A stretch of DNA of 64,000 nucleotides from Bradyrhizobium sp. CCBAU 53338 (GTDB lineage: Bacteria > Pseudomonadota > Alphaproteobacteria > Rhizobiales > Xanthobacteraceae): assembly GCF_015291665.1 (NCBI RefSeq), contig NZ_CP030048.1:186001-250000 (forward strand), given 5' to 3'. Shown piece after piece: positions 56,281-64,000 of this stretch. The notes under the pieces were generated by a model. It was given only the letters and a program-made list of their open reading frames with translations. It was not told where the DNA came from and made no database searches. Every line of letters begins with the position of its first letter. Within the stretch, counting starts at the first letter, position 1. Made by a program: the position numbers and the translations under genes.

Positions 56281-56685
56281 TCAGTGCCCCGGCAACCTTT
56301 CGAAGGTCTTCATGCCTGATGGGATCGTGTGAAACTCCTGGATGTCGCAGGTGTAGATCGCCATCTGCGGCTTGAACTGTTTCGGCTCGTCCAGCGTGCC
56401 GACCTTCACGATCGCGGCCGGCAGTCCCGGAACCCTGGTCACCAGATGGGTGCCGCACTCGGCGCAGAATTCCCGCGTCACGGCGCGCTCGAGGTCCTTG
56501 CGGGTGAACTGCTTGGGTTGTCCGGTGATGTAGGTGAAGCCGGCGGCCGGCATCGCGATGAAGGTGTTGGGCGCGCCGCCCGAGATGTACTGGCACTCAC
56601 GGCAGTGACATTGGGCCTGCATCATCGGATCGCCTTCGGACACGTAGCGCACTTCGCCGCAATAACATCCGCCTTCCAAACGCAT
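56281..56685 (-). CDS. GFA family zinc-binding protein
   Basis: 134 residues. GGCYCGEVRYVSEG, QCHCRECQYISGG and FCAECGTHLVTR supply the Cys clusters of the glutathione-dependent formaldehyde-activating (Gfa/Mss4-like) fold, which binds two zinc ions. Substrate unknown; real formaldehyde activity is uncertain for the family. The ATG at 56685 has GGGAGGT upstream and is where the family begins. It stands alone between the aminotransferase and amtB. Confidence 0.92.
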   Translation of the reverse strand: MRLEGGCYCGEVRYVSEGDPMMQAQCHCRECQYISGGAPNTFIAMPAAGFTYITGQPKQFTRKDLERAVTREFCAECGTHLVTRVPGLPAAIVKVGTLDEPKQFKPQMAIYTCDIQEFHTIPSGMKTFERLPGH

Positions 56686-56772
56686 GACGACCTCCCGGTT
56701 TATTGTTCTTGAGGTCGATATTTCTGCGCCGGCCGGGCGGAATGGCAATCGTTTTCTTCGAGCCATTGGATC

Positions 56773-56808
56773 AAAAAGAAAGGGGCTCCAACTTGCGCTG
56801 GAGCCCCT
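56773..56808 (-). terminator. Rho-independent terminator after amtB (first module)
   Basis: On the minus strand a ten-pair stem AGGGGCTCCA/TGGAGCCCCT (arms 56799-56808 and 56781-56790) with an eight-base loop is followed by TTTCTTTTT. It lies 83 bases after the amtB stop. Confidence 0.9.
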
Positions 56809-56891
56809 CGACGGTCGGGGCATTGCCGGGTATGTGCCCGAACCGTAGGAGTGGACGCGGTCTCCGAAGAAACCGCGCCCGGGAGGAGTGC

Positions 56892-58340
56892 TTACATGTT
56901 GTAGGCGCGCTCGGTGTGGTCGGTGATGTCCAGACCTTCACGCTCGCTCTCGACATTGGCGCGGAGGCCGACGATCACGTCGACCACCTTGTAGAGGATC
57001 GCCGAACCGACGCCCGACCACACCAGCGTGGTGCAGACGGCTTCGATCTGGGAGAGCATCTGCGCGGCGAAGTCGTAATCGGCAACCTTGGGCGGGATCG
57101 CGGTGTAGTCGATGATGCCAGCACCACCGAGAGCCGGATTGACCAGGATGCCGGTGCCGAGGGCGCCGACGATACCGCCGATGCAGTGCACGCCGAACAC
57201 GTCGAGCGAGTCATCGTAGCCGAGCGCGTTCTTCACGACGGTGCAGAAGAACAGGCAGACCACGCCGACCACGAGACCGAGGACGATCGCACCCATCACG
57301 CCGGAGAAGCCGGCGGCAGGCGTGACGGCCACGAGACCCGCGACGGCGCCGGAGATGATGCCGAGCACCGACGGATGGCCCTTCACGATCCACTCCGCGA
57401 ACATCCACGACAGCGCGGCGGCTGCGGTGGCGACGAAGGAGTTGGTCATGGCGAGCGCAGCGCCGCCGTTGGCTTCGAGGTTGGAGCCGGCGTTGAAGCC
57501 GAACCAGCCGACCCAGAGCAGCGAGGCGCCGATCATCGACATGGTCAGCGAGTGCGGAGCCATCAGCTCCTTGCCGTAACCGACGCGCTTGCCGATCAGG
57601 AGAGCGCCGACGAGGCCCGCGATGCCGGCGTTGATGTGCACCACGGTGCCGCCAGCGAAGTCGATCGCGCCCTTCTTGAAGATCCAGCCGGCGTCGGCGT
57701 TGATCTCGTCGAGCTTGGCCTGAGCCGCAGTCTTCGCCGCCGCATCAGTCGCAGCAGCCAGAGCCTTGGCGGCGTCCTGGATCGCGTCCGGGCCGGGCCA
57801 GTACCAGACCATGTGCGCGATCGGGAAGTAGATCAGCGTGACCCAGAGCGGGATGAACAGAGCGATCGCCGAGAACTTCATGCGCTCGGCGAAGGCGCCG
57901 ACGATGAGGGCGGGCGTGATCGCCGCGAAGGTCATCTGGAAGCACATATAGACGAGCTCCGAGATGTTGGCGTCGACCGAGAAGGTCGCGGCCTTCGAGT
58001 CGGTGGTGACGCCCATCATGAAGGCCTTGGAGAAGCCGCCGATGAAGTCGGAACCGCCGGTGAAGGCGAGGCTGTAGCCGTACACGGCCCAGATCACGGT
58101 GACGACGCAGACGGTGTAGAACACCTGCATCAGCACCGAGAGCATGTTCTTGGAACGAACGAGGCCGCCGTAGAACAGCGCGAGACCCGGGATCGTCATC
58201 AACAGCACGAGGACCGTCGATGTCAGCATCCAGGCGTTATCCCCCTTGTTGACCGTTGGCTCGGCGTAGGCTGCGGTCGCAGCGAACAGGCCGACTGCGA
58301 GAGCCGCCAATCCCGCGCCATAGGGACGCTTAAACGTCAT
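56892..58340 (-). CDS. amtB: Ammonium transporter AmtB (module 1)
   Basis: 482 residues. A cleavable signal peptide (ending AAYA) precedes eleven membrane helices of the Amt/Rh family, with NAWMLTSTVLVLLMTIPGLALFYGGLVRSKN, DFAGGTVVHINAGIAGL, LLWVGWFGFNAGSN and FGVHCIGGIVGALGTG carrying the twin-His pore and PII contact regions. An alanine-rich insert (about residues 181-222, around AAKALAAATDAAAKTAAQAK) before DFAGG is absent from the second AmtB. ATG 58340 has AGGAG upstream. glnK is directly upstream. Confidence 0.95.
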   Translation of the reverse strand: MTFKRPYGAGLAALAVGLFAATAAYAEPTVNKGDNAWMLTSTVLVLLMTIPGLALFYGGLVRSKNMLSVLMQVFYTVCVVTVIWAVYGYSLAFTGGSDFIGGFSKAFMMGVTTDSKAATFSVDANISELVYMCFQMTFAAITPALIVGAFAERMKFSAIALFIPLWVTLIYFPIAHMVWYWPGPDAIQDAAKALAAATDAAAKTAAQAKLDEINADAGWIFKKGAIDFAGGTVVHINAGIAGLVGALLIGKRVGYGKELMAPHSLTMSMIGASLLWVGWFGFNAGSNLEANGGAALAMTNSFVATAAAALSWMFAEWIVKGHPSVLGIISGAVAGLVAVTPAAGFSGVMGAIVLGLVVGVVCLFFCTVVKNALGYDDSLDVFGVHCIGGIVGALGTGILVNPALGGAGIIDYTAIPPKVADYDFAAQMLSQIEAVCTTLVWSGVGSAILYKVVDVIVGLRANVESEREGLDITDHTERAYNM

Positions 58341-58378
58341 TTCATTTACTCCTGATTGGATTTTGGTTGAGCGCGAAA

Positions 58379-59140
<762 letters not shown>

Positions 59141-59743
59141 TCAGGCGGCGTCGCGCACTGCAAAAACCCGGTCGACCAGCCCCCATTCGACCCCCTGCTG
59201 CGCGGTCATGAAGTGGTCGCGGTCCAGGGTCCGTTCGACTTCCTCTTCGGTCCGGCAGCAATGCTGCGCATAGAGGCGGATGATGCGCCGCTTGGTTTCC
59301 TGCATCTCGTTGGCATGGATCAGAATGTCGGAAGCCTGGCCCTGGAAGCCGCCCAGCGGCTGATGCACGTGAAGGCTAGCATTGGGCAAGGCGGCGCGGT
59401 GGCCGGGCTCGCCGGCCATCAGCAGGAACGAGCCCATCGAGCGCGCGGTGCCCATGCACAGCGTATGAACCGGCGCCTTGATGAACTGCATGGTGTCGTA
59501 CATCGCGAGCCCGGAGGTGACCACGCCGCCATAGGAGTTGATGTAGAGATTGATCGGCCTGTTCGGATTCTCTGCTTCCAGGAACAAGAGCTGCGCGCAG
59601 ACGAGGCCCGACATCGCATCATTGACTTCGCCGTTGAGGAAGATGATGCGCTCGCGCAGCAGTCGCGAGTAGATGTCGAAGGATCGTTCGCCGCGCGCGG
59701 ATTGTTCGACGACCATAGGGACGAGCTGAAGCATGTCGCGCAT
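59141..59743 (-). CDS. ClpP-family serine protease (stand-alone paralogue)
   Basis: 200 residues. The triad is present with normal spacing: Ser102 (GTARSMGS), His127 ([13 protein letters not shown]) and Asp176 (DRDHFM). It differs from the main ClpP in many positions and has no tig or clpX neighbour, so it is an accessory ClpP, possibly a mixed-ring subunit. GGAGGT lies before its ATG. It follows the SRPBCC gene by 42 bases on the same strand and may share its promoter. Confidence 0.92.
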   Translation of the reverse strand: MRDMLQLVPMVVEQSARGERSFDIYSRLLRERIIFLNGEVNDAMSGLVCAQLLFLEAENPNRPINLYINSYGGVVTSGLAMYDTMQFIKAPVHTLCMGTARSMGSFLLMAGEPGHRAALPNASLHVHQPLGGFQGQASDILIHANEMQETKRRIIRLYAQHCCRTEEEVERTLDRDHFMTAQQGVEWGLVDRVFAVRDAA

Positions 59744-59785
59744 CGGCGACCTCCATGTCTGCAGGTGAATGAAGTCTTGGTGGTG

Positions 59786-60142
59786 TCAGGCCGCCGCGCG
59801 CATCAGGCAGCAATTGCTGTTGGCCGGCTGCGGCGGTTTCACGCCGATCTCGCAGGCTTGCTGGATGATGCGAAAGCGGGTGCCGCCTGACACGTTCGGC
59901 TCGATCCGGAAGATGACGTGGCTCTCGCGATACGGCGGTTCGGAGTCGCGCAGCCGGTAGCGCACTTCTTCGCCAGGGATCGATGTTTCAGGCTCGGCGC
60001 CTGCGAGGTCGCAATCCGGCAGCCATCGCTCGCGCAATTCAGGAATGGTCACGGCGCGCCAGACCTTTGTCGGCGGAGCATCGAAATCGAATTCGAGCAC
60101 CAGCTTTGCATCGGGGCGATCGGGCTTTGCGGTGTCGCTCAT
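59786..60142 (-). CDS. SRPBCC (AHSA1-like) domain protein
   Basis: 118 residues. LVLEFDFDAPPTKVWRAVTIPELRERWLPD and GEEVRYRLRDSEPPYRESHVIFRIEP are the START/AHSA1 beginning; the family's usual last helix (about 25 residues) is replaced by a short tail ending SNCCLMRAAA, with three further Cys or CC positions unlike typical members. Its ATG overlaps the arsR stop (ATGA). ArsR-AHSA1 pairs are common; the ligand is unknown. Confidence 0.88.
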   Translation of the reverse strand: MSDTAKPDRPDAKLVLEFDFDAPPTKVWRAVTIPELRERWLPDCDLAGAEPETSIPGEEVRYRLRDSEPPYRESHVIFRIEPNVSGGTRFRIIQQACEIGVKPPQPANSNCCLMRAAA

Positions 60143-60453
60143 TGATCCATATCCTTCAGGAGGTCAGCGAGTGCGTTCATGCGCTTCGGCCAGTAGGCGC
60201 GGTAGCGCGCAAGCCATGCCCCGATGGCGAGGATTCCGTCGGGGTCGACTTCGTAATTCACAAAGCGGCCCTGCCGCTGCTCGCGCACGAGGCCTGCCGC
60301 GCGCAGCACCGAAAGATGCTGCGACATCGCCGGTTGGCTGATCTCCAATCCGTCGCGCAAGGCGCTGGCATTCAGGCTTCCGCCAGCGAGCTTCTCAAAG
60401 ACCTTGCGCCGTGTCGGATCGGCCAGCGCCTTGAAGATGTCGGCTTCGATCAT
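60139..60453 (-). CDS. ArsR-family transcriptional regulator
   Basis: 104 residues, winged helix: IFKALADPTRRKVFEKLAG, SQPAMSQHLSVLRAAGLVREQRQGRFVNYEV. It has no Cys at all, so it is not a classic CxC metal sensor; it belongs with the ArsR/AHSA1 pair type that senses something else. A 28-bp perfect palindrome ends two bases before its ATG, leaving no room for a normal ribosome-binding site. First gene of arsR-SRPBCC-clpP. Confidence 0.93.
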   Translation of the reverse strand: MIEADIFKALADPTRRKVFEKLAGGSLNASALRDGLEISQPAMSQHLSVLRAAGLVREQRQGRFVNYEVDPDGILAIGAWLARYRAYWPKRMNALADLLKDMDQ

Positions 60454-60455
60454 GC

Positions 60456-60483
60456 CAACACATAAGCACGTGCTTATGTGTTG
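60456..60483. promoter_or_regulatory. 28-bp perfect palindrome (candidate ArsR operator)
   Basis: The left half is CAACACATAAGCAC and the right half its exact complement, centred between 60469 and 60470. It ends two bases from the arsR ATG. It is the strongest unassigned dyad in the window and would suit a dimeric ArsR-type autorepressor; alternatively a leaderless-transcript promoter overlaps it. Confidence 0.7.
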
Positions 60484-60509
60484 CGCAAGCCCCTACTGAC
60501 AAGTCCCGA

Positions 60510-61811
60510 TTACTGCAGCGCTTCGCCGTGCTGCGAGATATCGAGCCCTTCGAGCTCGTGCTCGCGCGAGACGCGCAACGGCACGAACAGCCCGACCAGC
60601 TTGAGCAGGATGAAGCTCACGCCCGCCGACCAGACGAACGTGACGGCGACGCCGTAGAGCTGGATCAGCAATTGCTGCGGATGGCCCTCGAGCAGACCGG
60701 CCGTGCCTCCGATCGCGCTGGTCGCGAACACGCCGGCGAGCAGTGTGCCGGTCAGCCCGCCGATGCCGTGGACGCCGAACACGTCGAGCGAGTCGTCATA
60801 GTTGAAGCGGTGCTTCAGCCAGGTGCAGGCCCAGTAGCAGATGGCGCCTGCGGCGATGCCGATGACGATGCCGTGCCACGGCGCGACGAAGCCCGAGGCC
60901 GGCGTGATGGTGCCGAGGCCTGCCACTGCGCCCGAGATCATGCCGAGCACGGAGGGCTTGCGCCGCGTCGACCATTCGATCGCGCCCCAGGTCAGTGCGC
61001 CCGAGCAGGCCGCCAGATGCGTCGCGATGATCGCCATCACCGCGCGCGAATTGGCCGCGCCCGCCGAGCCGCCGTTGAAGCCGAACCAGCCGACCCACAA
61101 CAGGCCGGTGCCCATCACCGCGAGCGAAAGATCGAACGGCGACAGATTTTCGGTGCCGTAGCCGTGGCGTCGTCCCATCACCTTCGCGGCGACGAGGCCG
61201 CCGGTGCCGGCCGACAGATGCACGACGAGGCCGCCGGCGAAATCCATCACGCCCATGCTGTTGAGAAAGCCGCCACCCCACACCCAATGCGCCAGCGGAA
61301 TGTAGACGAAGATGAACCAGGCGACCGAGAAGAGGAGATAGGCGGAGAACCGCATCCGGTCCGCGACCGAGCCCGCGACCAGCGCCACCGTGATGATCGC
61401 AAACGTCATCTGGTAAAGCATGAACAGCGCTTCCGGGATCGTCTTGGCGGCCGGGTTGACGCTGTCCATGGTCATGCCGGCGAGGAACCAGCGGTCGAGC
61501 GAGCCGAGCCAGGGGCCGTCGCCGACGAAGCACAGCGAGTAGCCGAACGCGACCCAGAGGATGGAGATGATCGTCACCGCGGCAAGACTCTGCGCCATGG
61601 TCGCGAGCACGTTCTTCTTGCGCACCATGCCGGAATAGAACAGCGCAAGGCCGGGGATCGTCATCATCAGCACCAGCGCGGTGGCGACGATCATCCAGGC
61701 GGTGTCGGCGGTGTTGATCTCCGAGGCCGCGGCGTGCGCAGGCGAGACCATGATCGACAACAATCCGAGCGGCGCAGCCATAGCGGCTACGCGGCGCAAC
61801 AATCCCGCCAT
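60510..61811 (-). CDS. amtB: Ammonium transporter AmtB (module 2)
   Basis: 433 residues. Signal peptide ending AHAAASE, then TAWMIVATALVLMMTIPGLALFYSGMVRKKN, VMDFAGGLVVHLSAGTGGL, LLWVGWFGFNGGSA and FGVHGIGGLTGTL, with the twin-His pore positions. It lacks the alanine-rich insert of module 1. The C-terminus ends EHELEGLDISQHGEALQ, the PII-interacting tail. Start at ATG 61811 with GGGGGAAA upstream. glnK2 is 80 bases upstream. Confidence 0.95.
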   Translation of the reverse strand: MAGLLRRVAAMAAPLGLLSIMVSPAHAAASEINTADTAWMIVATALVLMMTIPGLALFYSGMVRKKNVLATMAQSLAAVTIISILWVAFGYSLCFVGDGPWLGSLDRWFLAGMTMDSVNPAAKTIPEALFMLYQMTFAIITVALVAGSVADRMRFSAYLLFSVAWFIFVYIPLAHWVWGGGFLNSMGVMDFAGGLVVHLSAGTGGLVAAKVMGRRHGYGTENLSPFDLSLAVMGTGLLWVGWFGFNGGSAGAANSRAVMAIIATHLAACSGALTWGAIEWSTRRKPSVLGMISGAVAGLGTITPASGFVAPWHGIVIGIAAGAICYWACTWLKHRFNYDDSLDVFGVHGIGGLTGTLLAGVFATSAIGGTAGLLEGHPQQLLIQLYGVAVTFVWSAGVSFILLKLVGLFVPLRVSREHELEGLDISQHGEALQ

Positions 61812-61891
61812 GTCATTTCCCCCGGCATCGTAGTGGCGTCGCACGCTTTGGCGTCGTTGCCCGGTGCGATCGAAAAAGGCTTATTCAAATT

Positions 61892-62281
<390 letters not shown>

Positions 62282-62475
62282 TCAATCTGGCATCTTTCCG
62301 GGCAAATGGCACAAAAAACTTGCAGATTGAAGCGGAAAAACGTTTGCCCGAGGTCGGTCATGTGAACGGCCGCCTCTGTACAGGGCAATGTTTCATCCCT
62401 CACAATGCGTTTTTGGCATGGATGCGGTGAACCCGCGCCTGCCGAACGGTACATAAGTATTTTGGGGGGCGTTTC

Positions 62476-63366
62476 ATGGCGAGTTGGTTCTACGCATCCG
62501 AGGGCAAGCAGCAGGGGCCCTATCCGGAAGGGCAATTCCGCGATCTGATCGCGCAAGGGATCGTGCGCCCCGATACGCTGGTGTGGTCCGAGGGCATGGC
62601 CGGCTGGCAGAAGGCCGCCGAAATTCCGGGTCTCATGTCGGGCGGCGGCGCGCCGCCGATCATTCCCGCCGGAGGCCCGCCGATGATGGGCGGCGGGGGC
62701 TATGCAGGCAGCGGCAGCGCTGCCGGCGGATCGCTGTCGATCGATTTCGGCATCATCGACTTCACCTGGCGAACGCTCGCGCTCCTGATCGGCTCGTGCT
62801 TCATCATCCCGATCCCGTGGCTGTTCGTCTGGTACACGAAATGGATCGTGTCCTGCGTGACGGTGCCGGGGCGGCCGAACCTCTCCTTCACCGGCACCGC
62901 GATGACGGTCGTGCCCTGGTTCCTCGGCTTCTTCGTTCTGGCCGTCGTCGTCGGCTATAGCGGCGTCCAGGTGCTGAACCTCGTGCTCTTCATCGTCGAG
63001 ATCGTCCTCTACTGGATGCTGATCAAGTGGATGGTCGCCAACATCGCCTCCAACGGGCAGGGGCTCGGCCTCAGCTTCACCGGCTCGATCTGGGGCTATA
63101 TCGGCTGGAACCTGCTGTTCGCGGTGTCCATGATCACCATCATCGGATGGGCCTGGGTCGCCGCCGCCCAGCTGCGCTGGATGTATCGCAACATCGAGGG
63201 CACGCGCCGGGAGATCGTCTTCAAGGGCAGCGGCCTCGGGATTCTCTGGCGCGGAATCGTGGCTGCGATCCTGAGCAGCCTCATCATCCCGATTCCGTGG
63301 GTCTATCGCTGGATCATGAACTGGTTCGCATCGCAGACCGAGCTCGCACCGCGCCGTTCGATGTAA
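62476..63366 (+). CDS. DUF4339 (GYF_2) membrane protein
   Basis: 296 residues. The N-terminal 60 residues are a GYF_2/DUF4339 domain (WFYASEGKQQGPYPEGQFRDLI, VWSEGMAGWQKAAEIP), followed by a Gly/Pro-rich linker and about five to six membrane helices (FFVLAVVVGYSGVQVLNLVL, GWNLLFAVSMITIIGWAWVA). Function unknown; GYF-type domains bind proline-rich peptides. It is convergent with tesB. Confidence 0.9.
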   Translation: MASWFYASEGKQQGPYPEGQFRDLIAQGIVRPDTLVWSEGMAGWQKAAEIPGLMSGGGAPPIIPAGGPPMMGGGGYAGSGSAAGGSLSIDFGIIDFTWRTLALLIGSCFIIPIPWLFVWYTKWIVSCVTVPGRPNLSFTGTAMTVVPWFLGFFVLAVVVGYSGVQVLNLVLFIVEIVLYWMLIKWMVANIASNGQGLGLSFTGSIWGYIGWNLLFAVSMITIIGWAWVAAAQLRWMYRNIEGTRREIVFKGSGLGILWRGIVAAILSSLIIPIPWVYRWIMNWFASQTELAPRRSM

Positions 63367-63381
63367 GCACGATCGGAACAT

Positions 63382-63408
63382 CTCGAGCGCGCTGAATTCG
63401 CGCTCGAG
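63382..63408. terminator. Hairpin between convergent DUF4339 and tesB genes
   Basis: CTCGAGCGCG (63382-63391) and CGCGCTCGAG (63399-63408) make a perfect ten-pair stem with a seven-base loop. No T-tract follows on either strand, so it is at best a weak bidirectional terminator or an mRNA-stabilising hairpin. Confidence 0.5.
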
Positions 63409-63412
63409 GTTA

Positions 63413-64000
63413 TCAGCTCCGCCGCTCGCGCACGGAGCCTTCCTGCGCGACGGAGGCGACCAGCGTGCCGTCCGGCTTGAAGATCGAGCCGCGCGTCAGG
63501 CCGCGGCCGCCTCGCGCGCTCGGCGAATCCTGTGCGTAGAGCAGCCATTCGTCGGCGCGGAACGGGCGGTGAAACCACATCGCGTGGTCGAGGCTCGCCG
63601 GCATCATGCGCTTGTCGAACAGGGTGCGGCCATAGCGTGCCATGATTGCATCCAGCAGCGAGAAGTCCGACGCATAGGCCAGCGCGCACATGTGCAGCGC
63701 CGGATCGTCGGGCAGCGTCGCCGCCGTCTTGATCCAAACATGGATGCGGCCGTCCTCGATCTTCTGGCCGAAATAGCGGCCGAGCTCGACCGGGCGCAGT
63801 TCGATCGGGCGGTCGGACTCGTAGTAGCGGCGGATGAAATCGGGCATCTCGCGGAACATCGGCTGCTTCGCGACCTCCTCCGCGGTCAGTTTTTCCGGCG
63901 GCGGCACGTCGGGCATCTTGTCCTGGTGGTCGAACGCGCTCTCTTCCTCGGCGTGGAACGATACCATGATCGAGAAGATCGCATTGCCGTGCTGGATCGC
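63413..64000 (-). CDS. tesB: Acyl-CoA thioesterase II (N-terminus cut by window end)
   Basis: 195 residues remain; the frame is open at 64000, where the sequence reads AIQHGNAIFSIMVSFHAEEES. TesB double-hotdog motifs follow: MFREMPDFIRRYYESDRPIELRPVELGRYF, ALAYASDFSLLDAI, MPASLDHAMWFHRPFRADEWLLYAQDSPSARGGRGLTRG (the active-site Asp region). It hydrolyses medium- to long-chain acyl-CoA. The upstream part lies outside the window. Confidence 0.94.
   Translation of the reverse strand, partial: AIQHGNAIFSIMVSFHAEEESAFDHQDKMPDVPPPEKLTAEEVAKQPMFREMPDFIRRYYESDRPIELRPVELGRYFGQKIEDGRIHVWIKTAATLPDDPALHMCALAYASDFSLLDAIMARYGRTLFDKRMMPASLDHAMWFHRPFRADEWLLYAQDSPSARGGRGLTRGSIFKPDGTLVASVAQEGSVRERRS

Noticed and set aside
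62307..62324. TGGCAC and TTGCA resembling a sigma-54 promoter before the DUF4339 gene
   Set aside because: The spacer is seven bases instead of five, which sigma-54 does not tolerate.

Overview
The window is ordinary-looking core chromosome of a slow-growing alphaproteobacterial rhizobium, most likely Bradyrhizobium or a close relative in the Nitrobacteraceae. The basis is very high GC, rhizobial gene orders (hisB-DUF2628-hisH-hisA-hisF-hisE-coaA; ppsR-maf-coaE-dnaQ; mnmE-mnmG-rsmG-parA-parB-holA-lptE-leuS), CpaBCDE-type pilus genes and several short palindromic intergenic repeats that I recognise from Bradyrhizobium genomes. I saw no rRNA, tRNA, insertion sequence, prophage or CRISPR array.

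Layout. 1-4.8 kb: hemW (5' truncated by the window), a penicillin-binding-protein-activator-like lipoprotein, rsmI, yraN and gshB. 5-10.7 kb: half of a Flp/Tad pilus cluster (cpaB, cpaC, cpaD, cpaE) facing a TadD-like lipoprotein and a PilZ protein. 10.8-15.4 kb: a YifB/ComM AAA+ ATPase, an unknown exported protein and a hybrid histidine kinase. 15.4-20.1 kb: his operon ending in coaA. 20.3-24.1 kb: hslV, DUF2585, hslU and an unknown membrane protein. 24.1-26.9 kb: smr, mltA and a Tim44-like gene. 27.3-30.6 kb: secB, then dnaQ, coaE, maf and ppsR on the other strand. 30.6-31.1 kb: a gene-free stretch with features of the chromosomal replication origin. 31.1-43.9 kb: hemJ, rho, mnmE, a parS cluster, mnmG, rsmG, parA, parB, holA, lptE and leuS. 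44.1-46.9 kb: two convergent GGDEF proteins. 47-52 kb: a YggS-family gene, a hydratase, an L,D-transpeptidase-fold protein, an OmpR-type response regulator, a cyclic-nucleotide-binding protein and xthA. 51.4-56.1 kb: an aminotransferase-ftsK-lolA set behind a perfect CtrA-type box. 56.3-62.2 kb: a GFA protein and two complete glnK-amtB modules in the same direction, with an arsR-SRPBCC-clpP set between them. 62.5-64 kb: a DUF4339 membrane protein and tesB (truncated by the window).

How it fits together. Much of the window is the replication, segregation and cell-cycle neighbourhood. The ppsR side of the candidate origin matches the gene order flanking Cori in Caulobacter, and parS sites plus parAB lie within 8 kb. 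Nitrogen sensing is represented by two PII/ammonium-channel pairs, one with a near-consensus sigma-54 promoter.

I do not see a large unknown system. The best candidates for something undescribed are the 28-bp perfect palindrome touching the start of an arsR-SRPBCC-clpP operon, the mutually exclusive hairpins before rsmI, a folded element just upstream of cpaB, and two genes without a family I recognise (12524-12994 and 22957-24081).
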